Assembly: GCA_000226015.1 (NCBI GenBank)
Contig: JH152834.1
Span: 315,871 to 374,758, forward strand
Direction: 5' to 3'
Length of the DNA stretch: 58,888 bases
Source of the DNA: Mnemiopsis leidyi
Lineage: Eukaryota > Ctenophora > Tentaculata > Lobata > Bolinopsidae
Every line of letters starts with the position of its first letter. Position 1 is the first letter of the stretch. Below, in pieces: positions 21,736 to 33,000 of this stretch. The translations under genes were made by a program, and so were the position numbers. The notes below the pieces were generated by a model, which did no database searches, was not told the DNA's origin, and saw nothing but the letters and a program-made list of their open reading frames with translations.

Positions 21736-24700
21736 ATGTCATTGAATCATATAGAAGCGCTGACAGAGGCATTGGGGGCAGCCAGACGAGGACAGCTGTC
21801 GGACTCGGAGTTCCAGGTTATCGTGCTCCACGGTCTTATTTCTCTGAAAGAAAGTCACGTGTCCCTCAGGTCTAGACTTTTCAATCTGGAGGGTAGAGGC
21901 TTTTTCGAGGGGGACGAAATTCCTTATGTTTACAAGGTTAGGCCTATTCTTCCCCTTAACGTTGTACTTATTTTTATTGTACAAATTATTTTCTATTAGT
22001 ATTCTTTGTCTATATTTGGAGGGGGCACGTCCCTAAAAAGACCAAAAAATTAAAGGCCCTTCAGGTGTCCTTGAAGGTTAAGATGGAACTTTTTGGGTCC
22101 TAAAATGTAACAACTTTAATAAGCTCTTTAGGCAGTTTATTGGGTTATAATGTTGGGTTATACGATCGAAAATACCGAAATATCAATTTCAGTAGTACTC
22201 TAGTAGCAGCCCTGGGGCCTGAAATGCCCCATTAGTATACAGTAGTATCTTAGTGGTTAGCCGGTGGTACCCCAGTGATACCTCAGTGGTACCCTAGTAA
22301 AACCCCAGTAGTGTCCCTTTAGAACCCCAGTAGTACCCAAGTAGCATTCCTGTAGCACCCCTTAAGTATCCAAGTAGGACCACAGTGGTGCCCTAGTAGT
22401 ACCAAAGTGGTGCCCCAGTAAAACCCCAGCAGTGTCCCTTTAGAAATGTAAACAAGTGCCAAGTGTGAGAAGAGAAGTTCATCAAATCATTATTAATATC
22501 AAAATTGAACTTCAGTTCATGAAATTCTTTAATATGCTAATGTAGTGGTGGAATGGTATCTTTTAAGTTTAAGGGCTAGCTTCTTAGTAGCTTTAAGTCT
22601 AACCGCAAAGGTTGCGGCTACACTTAAACAGAAAGTATAAGTATTATATGCACCACCTAAATTATGTCTGTCGATAATTGTAGTTAGTAAATTTGTCCCA
22701 GACCCGGCCCAGTACATACGAAGAAATTTCACCTTATCTTCTACATTTTACATTTTCTACATTTTAACAAAAACAATGTTTAACCTGACAGTTTCCTACC
22801 AAGGTGCGCACCTGCGCCTATGTTTACCTATGGAATCATTATAAAAAAGTAAGGGCCATTGAAAGAATGTTGTCATAGCCTGGTAGAATATCAATAAGTT
22901 GTACCATGTTCCAACCGCACGAGCCCTTTTATGTGCAGTGTCTAGAGTTTTTTTGCCCTAAACCTCTCTGCAAACTTTTAGACTATGTATGAGGTAACAT
23001 GCGTCAATTAGTTTTAGTAATTATAAAATTACTATAAGATCTTTTGCCTTTTGAAATATATGATCTTAAGCATTGGAATTTGTACATCGTTAAAAAGCTT
23101 ATTGCCAAAATTTTAATTTTAGACCTGCCGGCGACTAAAAACTGTTCAGAACAAAACCTAGTCCATAATTATATCGTAATGAACGAGCTTATTATCGTTC
23201 GATATGAATCTTGGAATATGGAAGCATGCAGGGCCACTGTGATGAGTTTGACTTTCATGCAGCTGCTGCCCCGCTTTAGATATTGCTGTTCAGAACGAGC
23301 GAACTATTTAGAAATCCAACACTATAGCAGTACTCAGTATCGCAACAAACAAAACCTCCAGTAGTCTGCACAAGTTCAAGAACAAATGAAGTTATGCCAT
23401 TATCGGGGTCGAATATCACATGTACACAATACCAGTTGAGAAGATAGAACAACTGGTGGCCCAGCAGCTTGTTAAGGACTTACTTTAATCACTTTGAACT
23501 GCTACCAGGATCCTCACAACTACCAGTATTGTATTTGTATTTGTATTTGTTTTTGTATTTGTACTCTTAGTCATACTTTCGAGTCTACAGTCAGACTACA
23601 GTCTATAAAATGCCCGATAGTTGTCGATATCACACCGAGGTTAATACACCAAGCAGATGAGACATGACGAGAATTATTGATCTATTGATATCACGCAATT
23701 TCACGACGGTGCTGCTCCCGCAGCACAGCTCGCAGTTTGTTATGCTGACACTCAATTGCTGGATTAAAAGTTGTCATGTATAATCAAGGATTACAGTATA
23801 TATCTGAGGAGAAGGTCAGTGGCAGCGATAGTCAGTTCGGAGCCTAGATCTAGACACCAGATTTACGAGTACCTCCTCATGATAGTCAGTTCGGAGCCTA
23901 GATCTAGACACCAGAGTTACGAGTACCTCCTCATGATAGACAGTTCGGAGCCTAGATCTAGACACCAGAGTTACGAGTACCTCCTCATGATAGACAGTTC
24001 GGAGTCTAGATCTAGACACCAGATTTACGAGTACCTCCTCATGATAGACAGTTCGGTGCCTAGATCTAGACACCAGAGTTACGAGTACCTCCTCATGATA
24101 GTCAGCTCGGAGCCTAGATCTAGACACCAGAGTTACGAGTACCTCCTCATGATATCGTTTTTACCTATCGGAATGTTTGCTATATGGCCCGAGAGAGAGG
24201 GGCTATATTTGCAGCTATCATTGCACGCAGGAGCAGTACCGCCGAGTTAACATAAACAATGCTAAATGTCTAGTTTGTGATCGTTTTCACCAAGTAAACG
24301 AAACACTATGAAATCTTTTTGTAATACACTTTAATCTAAAATATATTCAATTTGAAGTTTTCAAATAGCATTGACATGCAGGCTATTAAACAAGGGCACA
24401 CCACTCCATGAAAGCTTCAAAGATAGAAGCTACCTCAATGCACATCGATGAAATAATAAACACCTCATATAACCGCATTCGGGAATATAGTCTCACAATC
24501 AGAACAAACATTTGCTTGAATATAAATGCCTGTGTGCGTTTTGAATTTTCGACTAAACGTCGTATAATTTACTGTACACTCAAACCTACTTGTTATTATT
24601 GCGTTAAATTTTGATTAAAGTTCTCGATAATGATCAAAAAATGGACGATCCTTTTTCTTCTACTTAATTTTTGATCGTTTTTGTTCAGGAGAGCATGTCG

Positions 24701-26148
24701 CTGCAAAATACATCTCCGAGTAACGGACTGGATGACCCAAAACATTTGGCTGCTGAGATCAAGTATGTTTGCTAGTTTGGTGCGTTATTCGAACGAGTGT
24801 TAATTCGGATGCAATAAATGGTCTCTAGCGAACTAAAGCGATTTATAAACCAACTATATTACAAACTTTAATGTCTAACGATTGCTTTATTCACACAGGG
24901 CTGCCATAAATACGTTCAACTTCAACTCAGTTCGACTGTTTCAACGAGTATTTGACAAGGAATGCCAGGAAAACTGTAGACACTTAACCTTCAACGCGGC
25001 CGTCTCGCTGCTAACCAAACACGACTTTAAGTACTACGGGGACGGGAAGTACCCTCTCTCACATTATCTGAGAGAAGTGGTCGGTTCGAGAACAACAGTG
25101 TCTTTTCCTAACTTCGTCCAGGTAACTACATAGTTGTTATATATTAGGTATCCAGTCGTTAGGTAAATAGTTGTTAGGTAACTAGTAAGAAAAAGTAACA
25201 TGGCAACTCAGTGACTTAGGTAGTAGAATTAGAACTACAATCTACAATATGGCTTGTTAAACCTAAATAGGACTGACTATACCTAGTTAAAGGAAGTGAA
25301 CTGTCTAAACCACTGCTTCCACTAAAAGCTACTTCTATACAGGCTATCTCCATGTCGATAAGTAAACCAATCCCCCTTGGCTATAAAGAAGGTTTTGAAG
25401 ACATGGACCTGGATCACAACGGTAAACTCGATGCAAAGGAAGTCTTCAACATGATGAAAAAGGTAATTAGCAATTAATTTTATGTGTGACTCAATTTATT
25501 GAAAACTTTTTGAAACTTACCAGCTAACACAGGAAATAAATTAAATATTTTCATAAGAATGTTACAATGCTCCCCTTACCTACTAAATATTTTGAAAACC
25601 ATGTTACTATGTTCGCCTAGTAAATATTTAGATAAAATTGTTACTATGTTCCCCTAGTAAATATTTAGATAAAAATGTTACAATGTTCCCCTAGTAAATA
25701 TTTAGATAAAAATGTTACTATGTTCCCCTAGTAAATATTTTGATAAAAATGTTACAATGTTCCCCTAGTAAATATTTAGATAAAAATGTTACTATGTTCC
25801 CCTAGTAAATATTTAGATAAAATTGTTACTATGTTCCCCTAGTAAATATTTTGATAAAATTGTTACTATGTTCCCCTATTAAATATTTTGATAAAAATGT
25901 TACAATGTTCCCCTAGTAAATATTTAGATAAAAATGTTACTATGTTCCCCAAGTAAATATTTTGATAAAAATGTTACTATGTTCCCCTAGTAAATATTTT
26001 GATAGAAATGTTACTATGTTCCCAGATATCAGACAGTTGCTATTCATGGGCTGACGTAGAAGACTTCTTAGCCAGTACAGACATGGACCACGATGGCAAA
26101 ATGGACTATGCTGAAATGCTTAAAGCTTTTTACTTCTCTCAATCCTGA
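21736..26148 (+). CDS. EF-hand calcium-binding protein, 5 exons, 246 aa
   Basis: Exons 21736-21936, 24689-24762, 24899-25121, 25343-25462 and 26026-26148 splice in phases 0, 2, 0, 0. The last two exons each encode a canonical 12-residue EF loop: DLDHNGKLDAKE and DMDHDGKMDYAE, with Asp/Asn at 1, 3, 5, Gly at 6 and Glu at 12. Both should bind calcium. The middle exon (AAINTFNFNSVRLFQ through SFPNFVQ) looks like a degenerate EF pair without ligands, so the layout resembles a four-hand sensor with an inactive N-lobe. The first 67 residues are helical and charged. No signal peptide, so probably cytosolic. The start is the first ATG after a CTACAG acceptor-like site. Two introns carry minisatellites. 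Confidence 0.85.
22200..22445. repeat. Degenerate GTACCCCAGTAGT minisatellite in EF-hand intron 1
   Basis: Units of about 13-16 bases (CCCAGTAGTACC, CCCAGTGGTACC and similar) repeat imperfectly. One longer block (AAAACCCCAG...GTCCCTTTAGAA) occurs twice, about 124 bases apart. Confidence 0.65.
23520..23566. repeat. TATTTG hexamer microsatellite
   Basis: Short imperfect run of GTATTT hexamers in the first intron of the EF-hand gene. Confidence 0.7.
23827..24155. repeat. 54-bp minisatellite, six copies, open on both strands
   Basis: Six copies begin at 23827, 23881, 23935, 23989, 24043 and 24097. The unit length (54 = 18 codons) keeps frames open on both strands and creates repetitive ORFs. 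Each unit contains CCTAGATCTAGACACC and TACGAGTACCTCCTCATGAT. It lies inside the first EF-hand intron; no splice or start evidence makes it coding. Confidence 0.85.
25540..26025. repeat. 37-bp minisatellite repeating the 3' splice-site region of EF-hand intron 4
   Basis: About 13 copies of a 37-bp unit centred on ATGTTACTATGTTCCCCTAG fill most of the intron (25463-26025). The true acceptor (TATGTTCCCAG at 26015-26025) is the last, slightly altered copy, so each unit carries a pyrimidine-TAG decoy of the real splice site. Confidence 0.85.
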
Positions 26149-27029
26149 CCTGATGTCGAGACCACGATAATGGTTCATTATTAATGAACCTCCGAGTAGA
26201 CTGCAAGGATAATGGTTCATTATTAATGAACCTCCGAGCAGACTGCTAGGAACTTCTAATAAGTAATAACTTTATTTTGATGAACTTGAAGTGTCAACAG
26301 CCTCAAGAGGGCAGTCCAATCTTAAGTGCAACCTTTACATTGCTATATAAATGATTGTAAATTAACTTGATTGAATCAAAATTCGACAATGGTTTCATCA
26401 TTAATGGATAATAGCTATTATTAATCAAGATATTGGATATTGCACTCTCGCCTATTGATTATGTAGGGTAACACCAATTCAGTTCATGTTTGTTGAAACG
26501 TAATATTGTTTCACCATAAGCTATTTGTTTATGTGCATGTTCATTGAAACGTAATATTGTTTGACCCCAAGCTATTTGAAAAAATTAATTTCGTTGTCAA
26601 TTACCTGGTCTATTTTAATTCAAATAACTTTGTTAAGTCGTCCTCAAATAATCCACGAAATAAATTCTGCCTTGGTATGTCTGGCCAGTTTAATTCGAAT
26701 TAAATCTACAATTTAGTTCCTGATTCCTGAATAACAAATGAAACGTTTTATCTTGTGTAACAATGTTTGAACATTTAATATACAGTCGATGGCATCTCAT
26801 AGATTTTGATATTAGCTCACAAAGCCTGAGACAATATGAAATAAATTGGCGCGACCTTTGTATCTAAACAAAATAATACCAGCTAAATTACAGGGGTTAT
26901 TTGCGTCATGCAACGGAATCGGAGGAAGTCTCAAGTTACAAAGAACATTTTTCAGAATAGCAGCTAACGGAAACGGTTTCAGAAATTATGCGAAATAAAT
27001 TGCAAATCGGAGTTTGGCGGACATTACAT
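26149..27029. other. EF-hand 3' flank with a duplicated palindrome
   Basis: Just after the stop codon, a block of about 44 bases containing GGTTCATTATTAATGAACC (9-base arms, 1-base centre) is present twice (about 26170-26190 and 26213-26232). Downstream a CATGTTNNTTGAAACGTAATATTGTTT block also occurs twice (about 26486 and 26537). No gene is seen before the coiled-coil exons. Confidence 0.5.
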
Positions 27030-30000
27030 TCACCTCGCGGTTGCCTTACCGCTGCTCAAATTATGAAACATAGCCATGAGCTTGGAGTACTTCTCTATCT
27101 CCTCTTTCTGGCTAGCTATCTCCGATTTCTGTGCCTCGATAAACTTATCTTTCTCTTGTATCTTGCACTCCTGAATCTTCTCCTGGATACGGCGGGGTGA
27201 GACAACAGTTATTGTTGAAGGAGAAATTTTTATCAAAGTTTATCGATTCGTATTAAGATGCAATTATTTAAGATATTGATCACGGTACTGAACGGTATGG
27301 AGTCAATATCCAATCTAAATTAAAATAATCAACCTATGTTCACTGAATGAAATGCATGTTGTATAAACTTCTTCTCTTCAAATACAGTTTTATTTCTAGA
27401 AAAATTTTGATCAAACAATATTAAGGTAAGAAGAAATCTGTAAAGGAGAAAAAACAAAATGTTTCTGTACCTTCTCCAGAAGTTCCTGGTATTTCGAGTC
27501 TGTTTTCGAAAATTCGGATCTAGCTTTAGAAAGTTGAGATTCCAACTCTATCTTCTCTTTGTCTTTCTTCCTGTTCTTCTCCTCTGACTGTCGTAGCGAC
27601 TGTTTCGTCTCTGTAAGTCAGACATGGTGAACAATAGAATTGTCTAAATTACTATAAAATTTAATAAGTCCTTCAGTTTAGACAGAAATGCGGATCGAAC
27701 GAATAGTGAAGTTTCGTTCAGATAGAAATCATTCATCAGTACATGAGAGAAACCTAAACTAATCGGTATAATCTTTCAGTGGGGACGAGCGCTCTCTCCA
27801 CTTTCTTACGTGATTCAACAACTTGAATCTTATCAAATCATAAATTAATATAACCAGTTTTATGCTCTAGCAAAGCCTCACGGGCCACCTGGTGACATAT
27901 ATGCACCCTTATAGCGCTGCAGAAAAGTCGGGTATGATTTCATAGCTATTTTACATAATAAGTGCTATCCCCAGTTGATCATCGACGGAAATACTATGGC
28001 ATGTAACTATGGAAAAAGACTTAGTCATGATAATTAAGAATATTTAGGGAAGTGCTAAGGAAAGAGCGAAAAGATCATAATTATATTGCAAGGGCCGAGG
28101 CCGAAGTTTGAAACTTTTATTTGTATCTAAGAGAGTTTAAATGAGATTAAATCTGCAACTATCTTATGACAAAAAGGTGAATGCCGCTGCGAAAATTTTG
28201 TAGATAAGTCGTTTTCAAGGGTAACAATAAGTCATTAGTAGCAGCGCAAACAAGGTCATTGTTATCACTCAAATTTAATAACTCACTGAAAAACTTACAT
28301 TTTCTAACAAGTTATTCAATTCCCAAAAATGACTTGGTCAGTTTTTTGCTTGTTGCCATTCGTCTTACAGATTGCGGAGGGTACGTATGGCAACGTTAGG
28401 ACATGTGATGTTCAGTACGTCAAACCGGGGGATAACTTTGAGGTGGATTGTAGATCTGATCACTCCGCTACAACTACCGTAGGTCTTTTAGTTATGTAAC
28501 TTAAGTTTTTAGTAATTGTACTTTAACGAGTGGCAATTTCTTACTAAAAATCTAAAAGATTGTTGACAAATGTCGCTGTTTAAGTTTTATTCAGATTGCA
28601 TTAGTTTTACTATCGGCTTAGAGCAGTTATCTAACCTAATATCTTTTCGGAACGATTCTGGATTATGAAATTTTACGTTGAACGCTTTTCCTACTTGATC
28701 TTAAACTTAAAGACATTGTCAGTTTACAGTTACATTTTTCTAAAGTTAGATTAAAGATTACTCTAGAGTCTAGTTTATATTTCCGTTGAAAGTTTCAAAA
28801 TAAAAAGTAAACCCACTCTCAGATCTACTCGCCACTAGAGGACGTGCCCTCACATGAAGAGCTACAGGACTACGGAGAGCGGCTCCTTGCAGGAGCAGCT
28901 CGACGTACAAGCTCGATTTACGAGTACCAGAACGCAACTAAAGGGCTGGACGATGGATTCTACACGTGCGTGATCATGCACGGCCCAACACACGATCCTG
29001 TCTACTCGGCAGCTCAGTGCGAGGTTGTTATCAAGGATCTCTGCATGGAGGACTCGGGATGTGCCGACAATGAAATCTGTGAGCCTGACTACTCCACGGG
29101 AACGGTGGAGTGCACGTGCAACTACCAGTGTCCGCAGTCCTTTAACGTCCTCTGCTCAGACACGTGCGAAATATTTTGGCATGAGTGTGCGATGGAGCAA
29201 AAGATCTGTGAAGACGGACGGGAACGGGAGATTGGGAACATTGGTTTCTGTCCACAGATAGTGAAACCCCAGGTACGCGAGGTCGATCAAGATATCGAAG
29301 AGGAATTAGGAAACCAAGTAACCCTGTCTTCTGGATTGGTACAGGATGGAACTCCGGCAGCATTAATCCAATGGACGTTCTACCCTGTAAATGGGAGTCC
29401 TGTGTCGCTTCCAGCTCGAGAAACTTACGAGTTTACTGTTACGGAGGACTCCGTGGGGACCTATAAAATCTCCTTGATGCAGTGTATGGACGAGGCGAAC
29501 GCAATTGAAAACGAGTACAGATTCGGCATTAAGGAGGTGACAACAACAGTGCCGCTCATGGAGACTACCACACCAACATCAACACCAGGGTTAGGGAAAC
29601 TGACCAGCACCACACCAGGGTTCACATGCAGTGCGTTCCCCGGGGGCATCATAGAGGACTTCAACAGCAGACCCCACTTTTACGATCTCTTTTGCACTCA
29701 TATCCTCGCTGCAGATCTCATGCCGGAAGGCTCCTTCCTTAACCCTTGGTTCATTTACGGAACTTTCGACGTACATGACGGTAAGACTGCTCTCATGACC
29801 ATGACTTTTTATCTTGGCAGGAGCCAGTTCGAAGTACAAAGAGGTTGGATTGTACATGTTGGAGACGGGGAGAAGCTGGCTTTAGAGGAGGGTGTCGCAC
29901 AAGTGGTTGGAGACACAGATTGCTCAGTGAAATTTGCTCATATGCTCATAGAGATACAATGCTTGCACTTCGATGCTTACTACGACGGCTTGACGGCTGG

Positions 30001-33000
30001 ACATATCAGGCTGAAAACTTTTGCTGGAAGTGAAGATTTGGCTAAAGGCAGAGGTAACTTGGGTATTTGCTATGACAACGATTCTGGCTGGAGGCCAAAC
30101 TGGCAGATCGGGAAGATGGGAGGTAAATGTCGCATAGATGTAGAAGGGCCGGCATGTAAAACTAAATTACCGGAGTTGTGTAAACTCTCGCAACCACCAC
30201 TGATCTTTGGAAGAGACTGGAGTTCGTGCGGGGCGGGAGCAGAGAGGGCGTGTAGAGAACTCCACTGTGAAGACAATGTCCCGACAACCGCTCAGCAGTG
30301 CGTCCTGGAGAAGGCTAACCGAGTAAACTGCAGCTTGAAGCTGGGCGGTTCTGTAGCGGGGGAGGACTCAGCCTGTCCGGCGGAACGTTGTAAGTGGATG
30401 AAGGATGTTGTTTCCAAGGGCTGCCCACAGGATAACCTTCCATTTGATTGTCCGTAAAATGAAGGCTATAAGTTATTGTAGCAAAAAGACTTTAAAAAAT
30501 GCATCGACATAACAAGGCCAAGGGTCACAATGTCACATGATCGTTTTCAGGATTTACCCCATTCACTTATGTAATCACGTTGATTTTCTCTATGAAATTT
30601 CGAGGCAACAAATTTTGAAATCCGACATGCTGAAGGCTATATATAGTAACGAATACGAAGTTTGCTGACTTTTGATTTCGCTCTAATATTAAGTTATAAC
30701 ATAATTGGTATCTAGTTCAAATGTCAATATTCTACTGATAATAAATTATCTAACTTTTTAACTGTGTGCTGCATTATTGAATTGGGATTGACTAAGCTAC
30801 TACAATATCATGCATGAATCATAGCTTACTGCAAAAATGATGGATACTCTTAAGTTAGTATGGCAAGAAAATTTGGCAAATTTCTTTAAGGGCCACCTTT
30901 TCGACAAAACTAGTCGTTTGTAAAGTTACAGAAATTAGTCTTTAGATCATGGGTAATTTGGAACTGGTAGTATTGGAATTTGGATTAGTTCCAAATTCTA
31001 CATAGGAACAAAAAGGTCTTGTCGAAAGTCAAATGAATGACCGAAAATCTTTACAGTTGATTGTAGAATAAAGAGAAAAACTTCTAGATCAGTAACTGCA
31101 TGTTCTCAGAAAATTTAATGCGTCATTGTCAATTGGGAAAAAAGCAAATTTCAGCAATTCTAATTTAGTATAAATTTCAAAAAACCGATCTTCCCAAAGA
31201 ACTGGTTGCAGTAATTAGAAGATGCCACCTCCACGCCACCAGTAGCCACACTCTAAGTACAGAATTGGTAACTTCGTCATTTTGGGGCCATGGGCAACAT
31301 GGCACGTTTTTTCAATTTTGACAACTGTATTTTCGTATAATCAAAGATAGCTCAGATAGCTGACACAACAGTTTCACATCTCTAATTGATAGAGCCATCT
31401 CAACAATTACACTTACAGTAAACAGTTACGATGACCATTTTTGACCATTTGATCATGTTTTGATGTCTTGATTATGATTATGGTCCAAATTACGCAAAAG
31501 CAGTGATAAGTTTTTTTCAAGTTTTTTCTGACGATTGAATCAAAATAATCTTAAAAATTAAAGAAACTGTCAAATTGTCACCGTTTTTGGGATTTGCTAG
31601 CACCAGCCACAAGGGTGAAATTAGGGAGAATCTCAACGTGCCATGGTCATGGTAAACATTTTTGTTGACCATTGACAATTGACGGTGGGGTAAATTCCAG
31701 AATGTCATGGTCATGGTCAATGCCTCTTGATTCAAGTCACCTGTTGTCCCAGTTAAAAGAAATGTAATGAAACGCAATTAAGAAGCTGATCATTAGAACA
31801 TCGAGTTTGGAAAATTTAGTGCTGATAGAATTAGAGCTCATTTCATCAGAATGTCTCGACTTGGACACTTGCTGAAGACTAGGAGATGCCAAACCGGACC
31901 ACTCTTTACCCTTACTAGCACCAAAAAATTGAATCAGGTCCAACTTCGGCTGTGACTAAGGATTTATCATCCGCGGAGAGAAATGGAATTAACATAAAAT
32001 CGGGAAGGTGGTAACTCGAGCTTTAAATCGAGTAACTGCAACTTCAATTTCTATCGCTACTGCAAGAATGAAGTCGCACCTTCTGTTAGTTGTCTTGGCT
32101 TTGATAGTTGTAAGCGATGCCGAAGATCAGCTTCTGACTCTGCATCAAAATCATTTTGGAGACATTCAGACTTGCGATGTCAAGTATGTGAAACCTGGAG
32201 ATGACTACGACATTCGTTGTGAATCTGACCATGCCATACTAACAAGGGTTAGTTATTGCCTATCTCTCATAATTCTATTTACAGTAGAATTTCCATTCAC
32301 GACACCCTATTTTGGAAATGAATGACACAATTTGCAGGCAAGCATATCTAAGACTCACTTAATATGCTTGTCCTAGTTCCAAGTTCCCACATTCTTTAAC
32401 AGAGCGAAATTTCAGATCTACAAGCCTACCGATAACATACCAGGAGACGAAGAGCTGCTCCAAGTCAGCGAGTCTCTGAACAATCTTAAAGCAGAAAGAA
32501 CAACCACGATAAAGGACTATGAAAACGCTACAAAGGGGGAAGACGACGGATATTACACGTGTGTCGTGCACCACGACTCTGACCACGTACCTGCTTACTC
32601 CACTGCTCGCTGCAAGGTCGTCATAGTCGATCTTTGTGCAGATTCGAACTGCGAAGAAAAGCAGATTTGTGAGCCTGACTACGATACAGGGACAGTAGAA
32701 TGCACGTGTAATTATGTTTGTCCACCAACTTTCAAACTCATATGCTCAAACACGTGCGAATTGTTTCCACATGAGTGTGCGATGGATGCTAAGATTTGTG
32801 AGGACGGCCGGAAGAGAGAGATCCAGAGCGAGGGGGTTTGTCCATCCACAGTGAAGCCAAAAATTCGAGAAATTGACATGGACATAGAAGCAAATCTGAA
32901 CGATCCCATCATTCTATCTTCCGGCTTAGTTGAAGACGGTACACCGATGGCGAATGTCCAGTGGGTGTTTTATCCAGCTGATGGGATTCCCAAGTACCTA

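Noticed and set aside
23771..24250. 159-codon ORF with 18-residue repeats as a protein
   Set aside because: Arises from a 54-bp minisatellite in an intron. The opposite strand is equally open, so openness is not evidence of coding.
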